Positions 25,669 through 35,831 of a stretch of 64,000 bases of DNA are shown one piece after another (position 1 is the first letter of the stretch; the number at the start of each line of letters is the position of its first letter). A program made the translations under genes and the position numbers. The notes below the pieces were generated by a model that did not search any database, was not told the origin of the DNA, and saw nothing but the letters and a program-made list of their open reading frames with translations. Source of the DNA: JABDIP01 sp965237625 (GTDB taxonomy: Bacteria > Pseudomonadota > Alphaproteobacteria > DSM-16000 > Inquilinaceae); contig CBDEGD010000012.1 in NCBI GenBank assembly GCA_965237625.1, positions 194,895-258,894 of the forward strand. The letters run 5' to 3'.

Positions 25669-26661
25669 TCAGCCGGATAGGCAGCTGTCGATATTCTCCG
25701 GCGTGCAGACGTCAAGCCCGGTGTAGATCGGGTCGGCAACCTCTTTGCCGGCGACGATGTCCTGCAGGATGAACATCGCCCGATAGCCCATCTCATAGGG
25801 CCGCTGGCCGACCTGGCCGTGGCTCAGACCGTCCCGCAGGATGTCCATCTGCATCGGCAGGGTGTCGGCGACGACCAGCGCCAGGCCGAGGCTCTTGATG
25901 CGGTCGACATTGCTTTCCGCAACCTGCCGGTACGCGGCTGGCACGAATTGCGGGAAACCGCCGGTCGGCACGAAAGCATCGAGATCGGGCTTTGCCGCGA
26001 GGATGTCACCCATCTGCTTAACCGACAGCGGGAAGTCGTCATTGGTGTAGAGCGGGCAGCCATCGGCCTCGGTCCAGCCATTCTCACCGGTCAGGCGATT
26101 GCCGGGAGGCGAGGACGACATGGCACCGGAAATCGTGTCCCGGATGCCCTGCATGCGCTCGTTGTGGTTGGCCGCAGCCGCACCGCCGGACTGGATGCAG
26201 ATCGACCCGCCGTCGGGCTTCAGTTCCATGGTCAGATTGGCCAGGTTGACGCCGATGTCGTAGTTCTTCGTGCCGACATAAGAGACGCGAAGGCCCTTGT
26301 CTGCATCCAGCAGATCGGAATCCCAGGTGATGACCGGGATGCCGGCGGACTGGGCGCTACGCAGCACGCGGGCCATGGCCGGCGCGTTGGACGGGGCGAC
26401 GGCGATGCCGTCGACACCGCGGGTGATCAGATCCTGGACGATCTGGATCTGCTCCTGCTCGGTGTGCTCGCCCGGGCCGATATACAGGCATTCGACGCCA
26501 TCGATCTCTTCCTGCGCCTTCATGCAGCCGTCGCGCGCCAAATCGAAGAACGGGTTGTTCATCGCCTTGGGCACAAGCGCGAAGGTCAGATCCTCCGCCT
26601 GCGCGGCCAGTGGCGAGGCAAGGTATGCCGCCGCCATCGAGGCCAAAATCAGTCTTTTCAT
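25669..26661 (-). CDS. Sugar ABC transporter substrate-binding protein
   Basis: A 330-residue periplasmic protein of the RbsB/peripla_BP_4 type. Signal peptide MKRLILASMAAAYLASPLAA ends at about AQA. Mature motifs include FALVPKAMNNPFFDLARDGC, GVDGIAVAPSNAPAMARVL and IPVITWDSDLLDADKGLRVS, the typical sugar-binding hinge. The start at 26661 has GGGAGG; the longer open frame upstream is a shadow of the permease. It is the last intact gene of the transporter set. The ligand is probably a sugar or sugar acid. Confidence 0.92.
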   Translation of the reverse strand: MKRLILASMAAAYLASPLAAQAEDLTFALVPKAMNNPFFDLARDGCMKAQEEIDGVECLYIGPGEHTEQEQIQIVQDLITRGVDGIAVAPSNAPAMARVLRSAQSAGIPVITWDSDLLDADKGLRVSYVGTKNYDIGVNLANLTMELKPDGGSICIQSGGAAAANHNERMQGIRDTISGAMSSSPPGNRLTGENGWTEADGCPLYTNDDFPLSVKQMGDILAAKPDLDAFVPTGGFPQFVPAAYRQVAESNVDRIKSLGLALVVADTLPMQMDILRDGLSHGQVGQRPYEMGYRAMFILQDIVAGKEVADPIYTGLDVCTPENIDSCLSG

Positions 26662-26682
26662 TGGTCTTCCTCCCTTAGTTAC

Positions 26683-26697
26683 CGTGTCTTCGACACG
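26683..26697 (-). promoter_or_regulatory. Small hairpin before the binding-protein gene
   Basis: CGTGTC and GACACG pair around TTC in the 59-nt gap between permease and binding-protein genes. It may mark RNA processing that raises the level of the binding-protein message; this is inference. Confidence 0.35.
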
Positions 26698-26720
26698 TTT
26701 GTATCCGGATCGAGATCCGG

Positions 26721-27734
26721 TCAATTCGACTTGTTGGCGCGGATCCGCCCGAGCAGAACCGCCAGAATAATGAACACGCCATTGAACGTTCCCTGCCAAT
26801 AAGGATCGACTCCCGCCAGCAGTAGGCTGTTGCGAATGACCTCCATCAGCGCCGCACCGATCAGCGCACCATAGGCCGTCCCCTCGCCACCCATCAGATT
26901 GGCGCCGCCGATCACCGTCGCGGTGATCACCTGAAGTTCGACCCCGACCCCCAGCGCATTGGTCACCGAGCCCAGCCAGCTGATCATCAGGATCGCCGCG
27001 AGACCTGCCATGAGGCCGCTCAGCATATAGACCGACAGCTTGATGCGTTCGACCGGCACGCCGGTCAGTTTCGCCGCCTGTTCGTTGCCCCCGACCGCAA
27101 AAACATGCCGCCCCCATGACGTGAATCGATAGACACATGTGAACAGAATTGTGAGGACAACGAGGATGATGACAGGGTTTGCAACCCCGAATGACGTTCC
27201 GCCTCCCAAGGACAGGAACAGCTCTTCGTCCGGCCCGAATTGATAGACCATCCGGTTGTCAGAAATGACCAAAGCCATGCTTCGCGCAATCGCCAGCATG
27301 CCGAGCGTGACGACAAAGGGCTGAAGCTGAAAATAGGCTATCAATGCGCCGTTGACCGCGCCGCATGCTGCCGCCGCGAGGAGTCCCGCACTGATCCCGG
27401 CAAACATCGGATACCCGGCGTTCAGAACCAGCCCGGTCACCACCCCCGACACGCCCATGATCGATCCGACCGACAAATCGATACCGGCGGTGACGATGAC
27501 CGCTGTCATTCCAAGCGCGACGATGCCGACAAAAGCAAAATTCCGCGTTGTGTTGAACAGGTTGCGCTCGGTCATGAAGGCATCCGAGATCATCGACATC
27601 GCGACACAGATGATCAGGACCGCGACCGTGACCCAGAATGCCTGGCTGCCCAACAAATGGTCCCACCAGCCGCCTGCCCGCTGGCTCGTGATATCGCTGA
27701 TCGATACGTCGACGGCACCTGATCTATCATCCAT
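26721..27734 (-). CDS. Sugar ABC transporter permease (RbsC type)
   Basis: A 337-residue BPD_transp_2 permease with 8-10 hydrophobic segments. The family blocks GMTAVIVTAGIDLSVGSIMG and TVIGGANLMGGEGTAYGALI are intact, as is the C-terminal GRIRANK. It overlaps the end of the ATPase gene by 8 nt. It forms the pore of the ribose-type importer whose ATPase is frameshifted here. Confidence 0.93.
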   Translation of the reverse strand: MDDRSGAVDVSISDITSQRAGGWWDHLLGSQAFWVTVAVLIICVAMSMISDAFMTERNLFNTTRNFAFVGIVALGMTAVIVTAGIDLSVGSIMGVSGVVTGLVLNAGYPMFAGISAGLLAAAACGAVNGALIAYFQLQPFVVTLGMLAIARSMALVISDNRMVYQFGPDEELFLSLGGGTSFGVANPVIILVVLTILFTCVYRFTSWGRHVFAVGGNEQAAKLTGVPVERIKLSVYMLSGLMAGLAAILMISWLGSVTNALGVGVELQVITATVIGGANLMGGEGTAYGALIGAALMEVIRNSLLLAGVDPYWQGTFNGVFIILAVLLGRIRANKSN

Positions 27735-28489
27735 ATTCGTGCCCGCCTTCTGCGGAGCCGATTGCGCCGGTGATCAATCCCGTGATCTCCTCCGGCGAGC
27801 TTTCGGCGGTTTTCTTGTCAGCGACTTTGCGGCCTCGCCGCAACACCATGACCCGGTCACAGACCGCGAACACGTCGGGCATGCGGTGGCTGATCAGGAT
27901 CACCGCCATGCCCTTGTCCATCAGCCGCTTGATCAAATCCAGTACCTCGGCAACCTGCCGCACGCTGATCGCCGCCGTCGGCTCGTCCATCAGCACGATC
28001 TTGGCGTCCGACAGCCGGGTGCGGGCGATCGCAACCGCCTGGCGCTGGCCGCCGGACATGCTGCGCACCAGATCGCGGGGCCGGGTTTCGGATTTCAGCT
28101 CCTCGAACAGCGCGCCGGCGCGCTCATACATGGTTGCGTAGTCGAGGTAACGGAACGGCCAGGGACCTTATCTTCGCTTCGCGGCCCAGGAACACATTCG
28201 CGGCGGCCGTCAGGTTGTCGCAGAGCGCGAGCTCCTGATAGACGACTTCGATACCTTTCTGGCGCGCCTGTATCGGCTTCTGGAAATGGACGTTTTCCCC
28301 GTCCAGTGTCAGTTCGCCGCCGGATGCCGGGAAATTGCCCGCCATGATCTTGACCAGGGTCGACTTGCCGGCGCCATTGTCGCCCATCAGCCCCAAAGCC
28401 TGGCCCGGCTCGATGGAAAAGCTGACATCCTCCAGCGCCTGGATCGCGCCAAAATGCTTGGAAATACTGCGGGCTTCCAGCAGGGCCAT
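27727..28489 (-). pseudogene. Sugar ABC transporter ATP-binding protein, frameshifted
   Basis: The first frame (MALLEARSISKHFGAIQALE, Walker A GDNGAGKST, Q-loop VVYQELALCDNLTAAANVFL) runs off frame after GREAKI and stops at 28124. The second frame carries YLDYATMYERAGALFEEL, the signature MSGGQRQAVAIAR, Walker B IVLMDEPTAA and the H-loop ISHRM. Joined, they form a normal-length RbsA-half ATPase, so a single-base indel near 28165-28172 breaks it. Permease and binding protein look intact. If the indel is real, the transporter must borrow another ATPase. Confidence 0.9.
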
Positions 28490-28601
28490 CTATTTCCTCC
28501 CTAACCTGCATCGGCGATTCATCTCGCTCGTTCGCAGGGCGCCGCCGCCGACCGGCAACGAACACCATTACAACGCTACACGGCGCCGGAGTCCCGCGCA
28601 A

Positions 28602-28625
28602 AGAGAAAAGGAATAAACGTTCTCT
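28602..28625. promoter_or_regulatory. Palindrome upstream of the sugar ABC genes
   Basis: AGAGAA-N12-TTCTCT encloses GGAATAAACGTTCT, one mismatch from the GGAA-N6-TTCC pattern found at the RpiR promoter (32371-32384). Position 113-136 nt upstream of the ATPase start suits an operator. Confidence 0.4.
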
Positions 28626-28664
28626 TCTCAGAGATTTCGGAACACCGGCTACCAAATGGGATCA

Positions 28665-29633
28665 TCAGCCCGACAGCACCTCGCGGTTGACCACGAAATC
28701 CGGGTTGAGCCGGCCATCGATGCCATCCAGGGCATTCTGCGCCGTGGCAATCCCCATGCGGGCCGCGCATTCCTCGGTGAGCCCGGCGGTGTGCGGACTG
28801 AGGATCACGTTTCCCAGTCCCAGCAACGGGTGGGACGAAGGCGGTGGTTCGGTATCGAAATTGTCCAGGCCGGCTCCGGCGATCACCCCGGAGCCGAGCG
28901 CCGTGGTCAGAGCCGCCTCGTCGACCAAGCCGCCGCGCGCCGCGTTCACCAGATAGGCGGTGGGACGCATGGCGGCGAGTTCTGCGGCACCGATCGCGCC
29001 GACGGTCTCCGGTGTGCGCGGCAGGTGCAAGGTGACGAAATCCACATCGCCCAGGACCGCGCGCCAGTCTTCGATTTTCTCCACCCTTGCCGCCCGCATG
29101 GCGTCCTGGTCGACATAGGGATCGTAGGCCATGACCTGCAGATCAAAGGCGGCAGCGCGGCGGGCGACCTCGCGCCCGATCCGGCCGAAGCCCAGGATCA
29201 GCAGCGCCTTGCCCGCCAGCTCTGTGGCGGCGAAGGTGTCGCGGATGCCCCAGCCGCCTTCGCGCACCGCCCGGTCATAGGGGATGCACTGCTTGGCCAG
29301 CGCCAGGATCATGAACAGGGTGTGTTCGGCGACGGTGACCGCATTGACGTTGCCGACCAGGGCCAGCGGGATTCCCCGGCCGGTCAGCGCGTCGACCGGG
29401 ACATTGTCGTAGCCGACGCCGTGCCGGGAGACCACGCGAAGACGGCCGGCGCCTTCCAACGCCGTGGCCGGCACCACGGCGGTTCGAACGACCAAGGCAT
29501 CCGCCTGGGGCAGCCGCGAGGCGAAATCCGCCTCGGTCGGATTGTCGATCGACTCCAGCGTGATGTCCGACCGCGCCTCCAGCAGCGCCATGCCGGCGTG
29601 ATGGATCCGGCCGGTCATCAGGATATGGGGCAT
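28665..29633 (-). CDS. D-isomer 2-hydroxyacid dehydrogenase (PGDH-like)
   Basis: A 322-residue NAD-dependent dehydrogenase. The Rossmann motif is LLILGFGRIGREVARRAAAF; catalytic residues appear as Arg in VNAARGGLVDE, Glu in NFDTEPPPSSHP and His in VILSPHTAGLTEE. The start at 29633 has a GGGAGG site 7 nt upstream. It is in line with the aldolase, aldehyde dehydrogenase and sugar importer, so it probably interconverts a hydroxy acid and a 2-keto acid in that route. Confidence 0.92.
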   Translation of the reverse strand: MPHILMTGRIHHAGMALLEARSDITLESIDNPTEADFASRLPQADALVVRTAVVPATALEGAGRLRVVSRHGVGYDNVPVDALTGRGIPLALVGNVNAVTVAEHTLFMILALAKQCIPYDRAVREGGWGIRDTFAATELAGKALLILGFGRIGREVARRAAAFDLQVMAYDPYVDQDAMRAARVEKIEDWRAVLGDVDFVTLHLPRTPETVGAIGAAELAAMRPTAYLVNAARGGLVDEAALTTALGSGVIAGAGLDNFDTEPPPSSHPLLGLGNVILSPHTAGLTEECAARMGIATAQNALDGIDGRLNPDFVVNREVLSG

Positions 29634-29667
29634 TAAGGTACCTCCCATTTCAATTGGCGCGCCAAAT

Positions 29668-29790
29668 TTCCCTCTCCCCTTGCGGGAAAGAGTCAGGGTG
29701 AAGGGGCTTGAAAACAACTCCGCGCGGCTTTGCCGCGCGGCCCCTCACCCGGATCGCGACGCGATCCGACCTCTCCCGCCAGGGGATAGG
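29668..29790. repeat. Cluster of short palindromes between dehydrogenase and aldolase
   Basis: Contains CCGCGCGGC-TTT-GCCGCGCGG (29720-29740) and CGGATCGCG-A-CGCGATCCG (29750-29768), embedded in the CCCCTCACCC / CCTCTCCC wording shared with 6752-6786 and 17929-18066. It fills the gap between two same-strand genes. Confidence 0.7.
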
Positions 29791-29818
29791 TGGAATCACT
29801 CAGTCGCCAAATCATCCT

Positions 29819-30610
29819 TTAGTAAGTGCCGCCAGCCGAGCCTGCCGGCATGCCGCCGCGCAATCCGGCAAGGGCCGATTTCGCGCCGGCCGCCATCATA
29901 CGGGCATCGGAGCCCATGGTGACGAAGCGAAAGCCGGTCTCGATCATGCGCAGGGCGTATTCCGGACTGCCGTTATGGATGCCGGCCACGACCCCTTTCT
30001 CGTTGGCCTTGCGGGCAATGAGTTCGATGGCCTCGACCACCGGCTTCTCCTCCTGATCGAAGGTCGGCGTGCAGCCGAGGGCCAGTGACAGATCGGCCGG
30101 GCCGACATAGATGGCGTCCAGCCCGTCGACCGAAAGAATATCGTCCAGATTGTCCAGAGCCTCGCCGGTCTCGATCATGGCGAAGGGGATAACCGTATCG
30201 TTGGCGTGTTTCGGATAGTCGGCGCCGCCATACAGCAACGCCCGGATCGGTCCGAAACTACGACTGCCCGCTGGCGGATAGCGGCAGGCCGACACCAGCG
30301 TCTCCGCATCGGACACCGTATTCACCATCGGGCAGATCACCCCATAGGCGCCGGCATCCAGCATCTTCATGATGATGCCGGGATCGAGCCACGGCACCCG
30401 GACCAGCGGCGTCACATCGGTGGTCGAGATCGCCGTCAGCATGTTGGCGGCCATCTGGTAGTCGACCACGCCATGCTGCATGTCGACGGTCAGGGAGTCC
30501 CAGCCCTGATGGGCCATGGTCTCCGCGGAGAACGCACTGGGAATGGCCAGCCAGCCATTGGCGACGGAACCGCCGCCGCCCCAGATCTTGCGGATACCGT
30601 TTTCCCTCAT
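29819..30610 (-). CDS. HpcH/HpaI aldolase family protein
   Basis: A 263-residue class II pyruvate aldolase. Motifs include DSLTVDMQHGVVDYQMAANM, VRVPWLDPGIIMKMLDAGAY, metal-binding Glu in FAMIETGEALDN, and YVGPADLSLALG. Such enzymes cleave 4-hydroxy-2-keto acids to pyruvate and an aldehyde. The aldehyde dehydrogenase upstream on the same strand would oxidise the aldehyde product, a common pairing. The physiological substrate is not determined. Confidence 0.93.
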   Translation of the reverse strand: MRENGIRKIWGGGGSVANGWLAIPSAFSAETMAHQGWDSLTVDMQHGVVDYQMAANMLTAISTTDVTPLVRVPWLDPGIIMKMLDAGAYGVICPMVNTVSDAETLVSACRYPPAGSRSFGPIRALLYGGADYPKHANDTVIPFAMIETGEALDNLDDILSVDGLDAIYVGPADLSLALGCTPTFDQEEKPVVEAIELIARKANEKGVVAGIHNGSPEYALRMIETGFRFVTMGSDARMMAAGAKSALAGLRGGMPAGSAGGTY

Positions 30611-30694
30611 GATGCTCTCCTGTGCTTGCTTGGTCTGAATCCGGCACGCGACGCCCTTGAATCGACGATCCCGCGCCGCGATCCACCGTCACCC

Positions 30695-30809
30695 CGTCGT
30701 CCCCGGACTTGATCCGGGGATCCATTTTGCCGCAAGCGCCAGCCCTCGGCGACCGATACACGCCGGCCCAGCGTGACCATGGATCCCCGGATCAAGTCCG
30801 GGGACGACG
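30695..30809. repeat. Inverted dispersed repeat (GTCCCCGGACTTGATCCGGG)
   Basis: Arms of about 31 bp, each itself containing the CCGGACTTGATCCGG near-palindrome, in opposite orientation around about 50 nt. A second copy of the same design lies at 40791-40935. Confidence 0.85.
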
Positions 30810-30848
30810 CAGGAAGTGAGGACATCGCCACAATCATTGGGAGCGCCC

Positions 30849-32288
30849 TCATGCCAGGACCAGATGGGTGTATTTCACGTCGAGATAATCGCGGATGCCC
30901 TCGGTGCCGCCCTCGCGGCCGAAGCCGCTTTCCTTGATACCGCCGAACGGCGCCTCGGCGGCGGCAAGGCCATAGGTGTTCACGCCCACCATACCGGCCT
31001 CCATCGCCTCGGATGCCGCGTGGGCGGTCTTCAGCGAACCGGTAAAAACATAGCTGGCTAGCCCGAGCGGCAGGGCGTTCGCCCGCGCCATCACCTCATC
31101 GAAATCGCGGAATGTGGTGATCGGGACCACTGGACCGAACGGTTCGTCGGACATGATCCTGGCCGTGTCCGGCACCTGATCGAACACCGTCGGTTCATAG
31201 AAGAAGCCGCGATTGAAACCGGCCGGACGGGATCCGCCGGTCAATAGCCGGGCGCCGGACTCCACCGTATCGGCGACCAGCGCTTCGACCTGCATCCGGC
31301 GCTTCTCCGTGGAAAGCGGGCCGACCGCCGTCTGCGGATCCATCCCATTGCCGATAGCCAGGGATTTGGTCTTCTCGACAAAGCGGTCGGCAAAGGCCTG
31401 GGCCTTGCTTTCATGGATGAAAAACCGGCTCGGCGACACGCAGACCTGGCCGGCATTGGCGAATTTCACCGGCACGGTCATTTCGGCAATCGCCTCGGCG
31501 TCGGCATCCTCGAAGACGATGACCGGGGCGTGGCCGCCCAGTTCCATGCTGACGCGCTTCACCGTGTCGGCGGCGTCTCGCAGCAATTGCTTGCCGACAT
31601 CGGTGGAGCCGGTCAGCGACACCTTGCGCACCGCCGGCGACGCCATCAGCGTCGGGCCGATTGCCGACGCCCGTCCGGTCAACAGGTTGACCGCCCCGGC
31701 CGGCAATCCGGCATCGTGGCAGCATTGGATCAGCGCCATCGCCGTGCCCGGCGCCTCAATCGACGGCCGGCAGATGATCGAACAGCCGGCGGCCAGCGCC
31801 GGTGCGATCTTGCGCGCCAGCAACACGGCCGGGAAGTTCCAGGCGGTGAAGGCCGCGACCACGCCCACCGGCCTGGACGTCACTTCGATCCGCCCGCCGG
31901 GCAGCTGGCTTTCCACGGTCCGGCCATACAGCCGCTTGGTCTCTTCCGCATACCATTCGAACTGGTCGGCGGAGAGCTGGATCTCGCGCCGGGACTGGGC
32001 CAGCGGCTTGCCAACCTCCAGCGTCATCCGGCGGGCCAGATCCTCGCTGCGCTCGACCAGCAGCTCGCCGATCCGGCGGATGATCCGCGCCCGGTCCCAC
32101 GATCCGACCTGCCCCCATGCCGCCATGCCGCGCTCGGCGGCTTCGACGGCCGCCAGCACATCGGCTTCCCCGGCACTAGGCACCGCACCCAATGGTTCCT
32201 CATCGGCCGGATTGATGCTGACATAGGTCACACCCGATGCGGCCGGCCGCCAAGTCCCATCGATAAACAGGCCGTGATCGCTGTACAT
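30849..32288 (-). CDS. Aldehyde dehydrogenase (succinate-semialdehyde/aldehyde type)
   Basis: A 479-residue NAD(P)-dependent enzyme. Key blocks: catalytic Asn in TAWNFPAVLLARKIAPALAA, general-base Glu in SMELGGHAPVIVF, nucleophile Cys in NAGQVCVSPSRFF, and EPFGPVVPITTF. The closest class is succinate-semialdehyde/glycolaldehyde dehydrogenase, with the C-terminal APFGGIKESGFGREGG. It starts the minus-strand gene set with aldolase, hydroxyacid dehydrogenase and the sugar ABC genes, and is divergent from the RpiR regulator. The frame continues far upstream, but that part is antisense to the regulator. Confidence 0.93.
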   Translation of the reverse strand: MYSDHGLFIDGTWRPAASGVTYVSINPADEEPLGAVPSAGEADVLAAVEAAERGMAAWGQVGSWDRARIIRRIGELLVERSEDLARRMTLEVGKPLAQSRREIQLSADQFEWYAEETKRLYGRTVESQLPGGRIEVTSRPVGVVAAFTAWNFPAVLLARKIAPALAAGCSIICRPSIEAPGTAMALIQCCHDAGLPAGAVNLLTGRASAIGPTLMASPAVRKVSLTGSTDVGKQLLRDAADTVKRVSMELGGHAPVIVFEDADAEAIAEMTVPVKFANAGQVCVSPSRFFIHESKAQAFADRFVEKTKSLAIGNGMDPQTAVGPLSTEKRRMQVEALVADTVESGARLLTGGSRPAGFNRGFFYEPTVFDQVPDTARIMSDEPFGPVVPITTFRDFDEVMARANALPLGLASYVFTGSLKTAHAASEAMEAGMVGVNTYGLAAAEAPFGGIKESGFGREGGTEGIRDYLDVKYTHLVLA

Positions 32289-32450
32289 AATTCGGCGTCC
32301 CCTCCCCGATATTTCGCACAGCGTGCGCCGTGACGTTGTGCAGATCAAGCGTTTCAAAACGCGATCCGATGGAACTGATGTTCCAATCTGCCTATACTCC
32401 AGGACGAGCGCCGGCCCGTGTATCCGGACGGCGGCACAGGAGAGTGGGCC
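32289..32450. promoter_or_regulatory. Divergent promoter of the aldehyde dehydrogenase and RpiR genes
   Basis: Two palindromes: GCGTTT-CA-AAACGC (32349-32362) and GGAAC-TGAT-GTTCC (32371-32384). The second equals GGAA-N6-TTCC, the motif described for the RpiR-type inositol repressor IolR in rhizobia. A TATACT sequence at about 32392 may be the -10 box of the regulator gene. Both sites are positioned for auto- and operon repression. Confidence 0.6.
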
Positions 32451-33329
32451 ATGGTAGCGCCATTGACCTATGAGCAGTTGATCACCGCGATCGCCGAGCG
32501 GCACGGGACCATGAGCAAGCGGTTCCAGCAGATCGCGCGCTTCGTGGTGCAGAACCCGAACGACGTGGCGTTGGAGTCGGTCAAGACGATTTCGGCGACT
32601 GCCGGCGTCCAGCCCTCGACCCTGGTCCGGTTCGCGCAATCCTTCGATTATGCCGGCTTCAGCGATATGCAGCGCGTATTCCAGAGCCGGCTGCTGACGG
32701 CGGCGCCAAGCTTCACCGACCGGATCAACGCCCTGAAGAAGGAGCTCGGCGGCCAGGCCGGCGAGCCCCATCAGACCAGCCTGCGCGATCTGGTGATCGG
32801 CGATATGGCGGCGTTGCAGCATTTGCTGGAATCGACCCCGGAACAGTCTCTTGAGCACGCCGCCGCGCTGCTGTCGGAGGCGCGCACGGTCTATGTGATC
32901 GGTCAGCTGCGCGCTTATCCGGTGGCGAATTACATGCGCTACGTCCTGACCCATCTGCGCCGCGATGTGCGGCTGCTGGACGGAGCCGGCGGGCTTGCGG
33001 CTGAGCAGGCGGAACTGATGGACGAAGGCTGTGTGCTGCTGGCCGTGAGCTTTCGCTACTACGCCCGCGAAGTCGTCGATATCGTCGAAGCGGCGGCCGG
33101 GCGCGACATCCCCATCGTCGCCATCACTGACAGCCAGCTCAGCCCGCTTGCCAAGCATGCCACCGTCACCTTCGAAGTGCCGGAGGGCGAGTTCAATTTC
33201 TCCCGCTCCCTCGCCGCACCCATGTGCCTGGCCCAGGCCCTGGTGATCGGCATGGCCAACCGGCTGCCGCAGGAGATGGCGTTGGAACCGCCGCCAATGC
33301 GGGACAGGCAGCCGGAGAGCGCCGATTAG
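32451..33329 (+). CDS. MurR/RpiR family transcriptional regulator
   Basis: A 292-residue regulator. Residues 1-80 form the RpiR helix-turn-helix (KRFQQIARFVVQNPNDVALE, then TISATAGVQPSTLVRFAQSF). The C-terminal SIS domain carries TVYVIGQLRAYPVANYMRYV and DEGCVLLAVSFRYYAREVVD, which bind a phosphosugar. The ATG at 32451 is preceded by AGGAGA. It is divergent from the aldehyde-dehydrogenase/aldolase/transporter set and is 4.6 kb from the iol genes. It may repress one or both sets, given the GGAA-N6-TTCC site. Confidence 0.93.
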   Translation: MVAPLTYEQLITAIAERHGTMSKRFQQIARFVVQNPNDVALESVKTISATAGVQPSTLVRFAQSFDYAGFSDMQRVFQSRLLTAAPSFTDRINALKKELGGQAGEPHQTSLRDLVIGDMAALQHLLESTPEQSLEHAAALLSEARTVYVIGQLRAYPVANYMRYVLTHLRRDVRLLDGAGGLAAEQAELMDEGCVLLAVSFRYYAREVVDIVEAAAGRDIPIVAITDSQLSPLAKHATVTFEVPEGEFNFSRSLAAPMCLAQALVIGMANRLPQEMALEPPPMRDRQPESAD

Positions 33330-33402
33330 GAAAGAAGCCCAGCCCGGCAGACGCCTTATCGTGTCATCGCATTGCTCAGAAGATTGGGCGCATACTTACC
33401 CC

Positions 33403-33466
33403 TGCCATTCCCGCGAAGGCCGGAATCCAGCCGATCCCGGCAATCCCACCTTCTCGGGAATGACGG
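33403..33466. repeat. Degenerate copy of the CATTCCCGCGAAGG repeat
   Basis: CCATTCCCGCGAAGGCCGG is followed after about 30 nt by a decayed opposite arm, CCACCTTCTCGGGAATGAC. It lies between the convergent RpiR and VOC genes. Confidence 0.7.
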
Positions 33467-33523
33467 TGAGTATTGAAAGGGTTTGTTCCGTGCCTTTGAT
33501 CATAGTCGCCCATTACTGGGGCC

Positions 33524-33913
33524 TTAGATCTTCGGCTGAACGAGATCCCACAGGTTGCCGTAAAGGTCTTCGAAGACGACCACCGTGCCGTACACCTCTT
33601 CGCGCGGTTCCTCGCGGAACGTGATGCCGTGCCCGGTCAGGACCCTGTGGTCGCGCCAGAAATCGTCAGTGTGCAGGATCAGGAACACCCGCTGTCCGGT
33701 CTGGTCTCCGATCCGCGCTGCCTGTTCATCATTGGAGGCCTTGGCCAGAAGCAGCCGCGCGCCGCCGCCCGGCGGCGCCACCAGCACCCAGCGCTTGGTC
33801 GGGCCGAGCGGCGTATCCTCCACCAGATCGAAACCGAGCTTTTCGATATAGAAGGCGATGGCCTCGTCATAGTCGCGGATGAGCAGCGCCAGCGCGGAAA
33901 TATGCTGTTTCAT
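33524..33913 (-). CDS. VOC family protein (glyoxalase-like)
   Basis: A 129-residue single-module protein: MKQHISALALLIRDYDEAIA, FYIEKLGFDLVEDTPLG, and the C-terminal metal-site segment VVVFEDLYGNLWDLVQP. It is typical of uncharacterised VOC proteins related to PhnB and lactoylglutathione lyase. It stands alone. Confidence 0.9.
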   Translation of the reverse strand: MKQHISALALLIRDYDEAIAFYIEKLGFDLVEDTPLGPTKRWVLVAPPGGGARLLLAKASNDEQAARIGDQTGQRVFLILHTDDFWRDHRVLTGHGITFREEPREEVYGTVVVFEDLYGNLWDLVQPKI

Positions 33914-34086
33914 GGGGAGTCGCCGAATTCGTGTCTTGTCGGCTCACACTACCAAACACCGTTGGTTTACAGGGCGAATTCGATCGACTCGCCTGCAGCG
34001 TCATTGCGAACCGCAAGCGACGCAATCCAGAAGACCGGGCCAGGGCGACCGGTAGCCCGCCGCTACGAAAGCGGAGGCACACAGCA

Positions 34087-34115
34087 CGGAGGCCGTGACT
34101 GGGTCACGGCCTCCG
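34087..34115 (-). terminator. Hairpin terminator candidate of the poly-Asp protein gene
   Basis: CGGAGGCCGTGAC and GTCACGGCCTCCG pair perfectly over 13 bp around TGG, 38 nt beyond the stop codon. No U-tract follows, so Rho-independent function is uncertain. Confidence 0.55.
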
Positions 34116-34152
34116 CTCCGAATGCCGCGGTCAGGCGGCGGGGTTGTCAGTT

Positions 34153-35538
<1,386 letters not shown>

Positions 35539-35831
35539 GAACGTCTCCCCATTTCACATATTTGGATTGCCGGAGCCTCCAACCGTTATCCGAAGATGGA
35601 GGCGCAGTGACGTGTCCATTGGGGGTGCGAACCCAAAAAGAGCGCATTCGATACAAATAGTTGAGAATCCCCCGCAGAACGAAACTCACAGTATCAGCGC
35701 GGACAAACAACCAAAAGTGTCAAATTCACCCATGGAAAGAACGTCGCGAATACAACCGTGTATCGCTCAGGAGAATTGCCCGTTCTGCGAGAGAGGGAGG
35801 AGCCGGTGGTGAACCGGCAAAGGTGTAGGCA
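35539..35831. other. Gene-free interval upstream of the poly-Asp protein gene
   Basis: 293 nt, moderately AT-rich, that must contain the promoter of the minus-strand gene at 34153-35538 (ribosome site GGGGAGACG). I see no hairpin or coding frame that convinces. Confidence 0.45.

Noticed and set aside
25669..27138. 489-codon frame for the sugar-binding protein
   Set aside because: The extra N-terminal part overlaps the permease gene out of frame; the signal peptide and GGGAGG site place the start at 26661.
30849..33158. Very long aldehyde-dehydrogenase frame (769 codons)
   Set aside because: Only 30849-32288 matches the enzyme; the upstream extension is antisense to the RpiR gene, and the enzyme has its own start at 32288.
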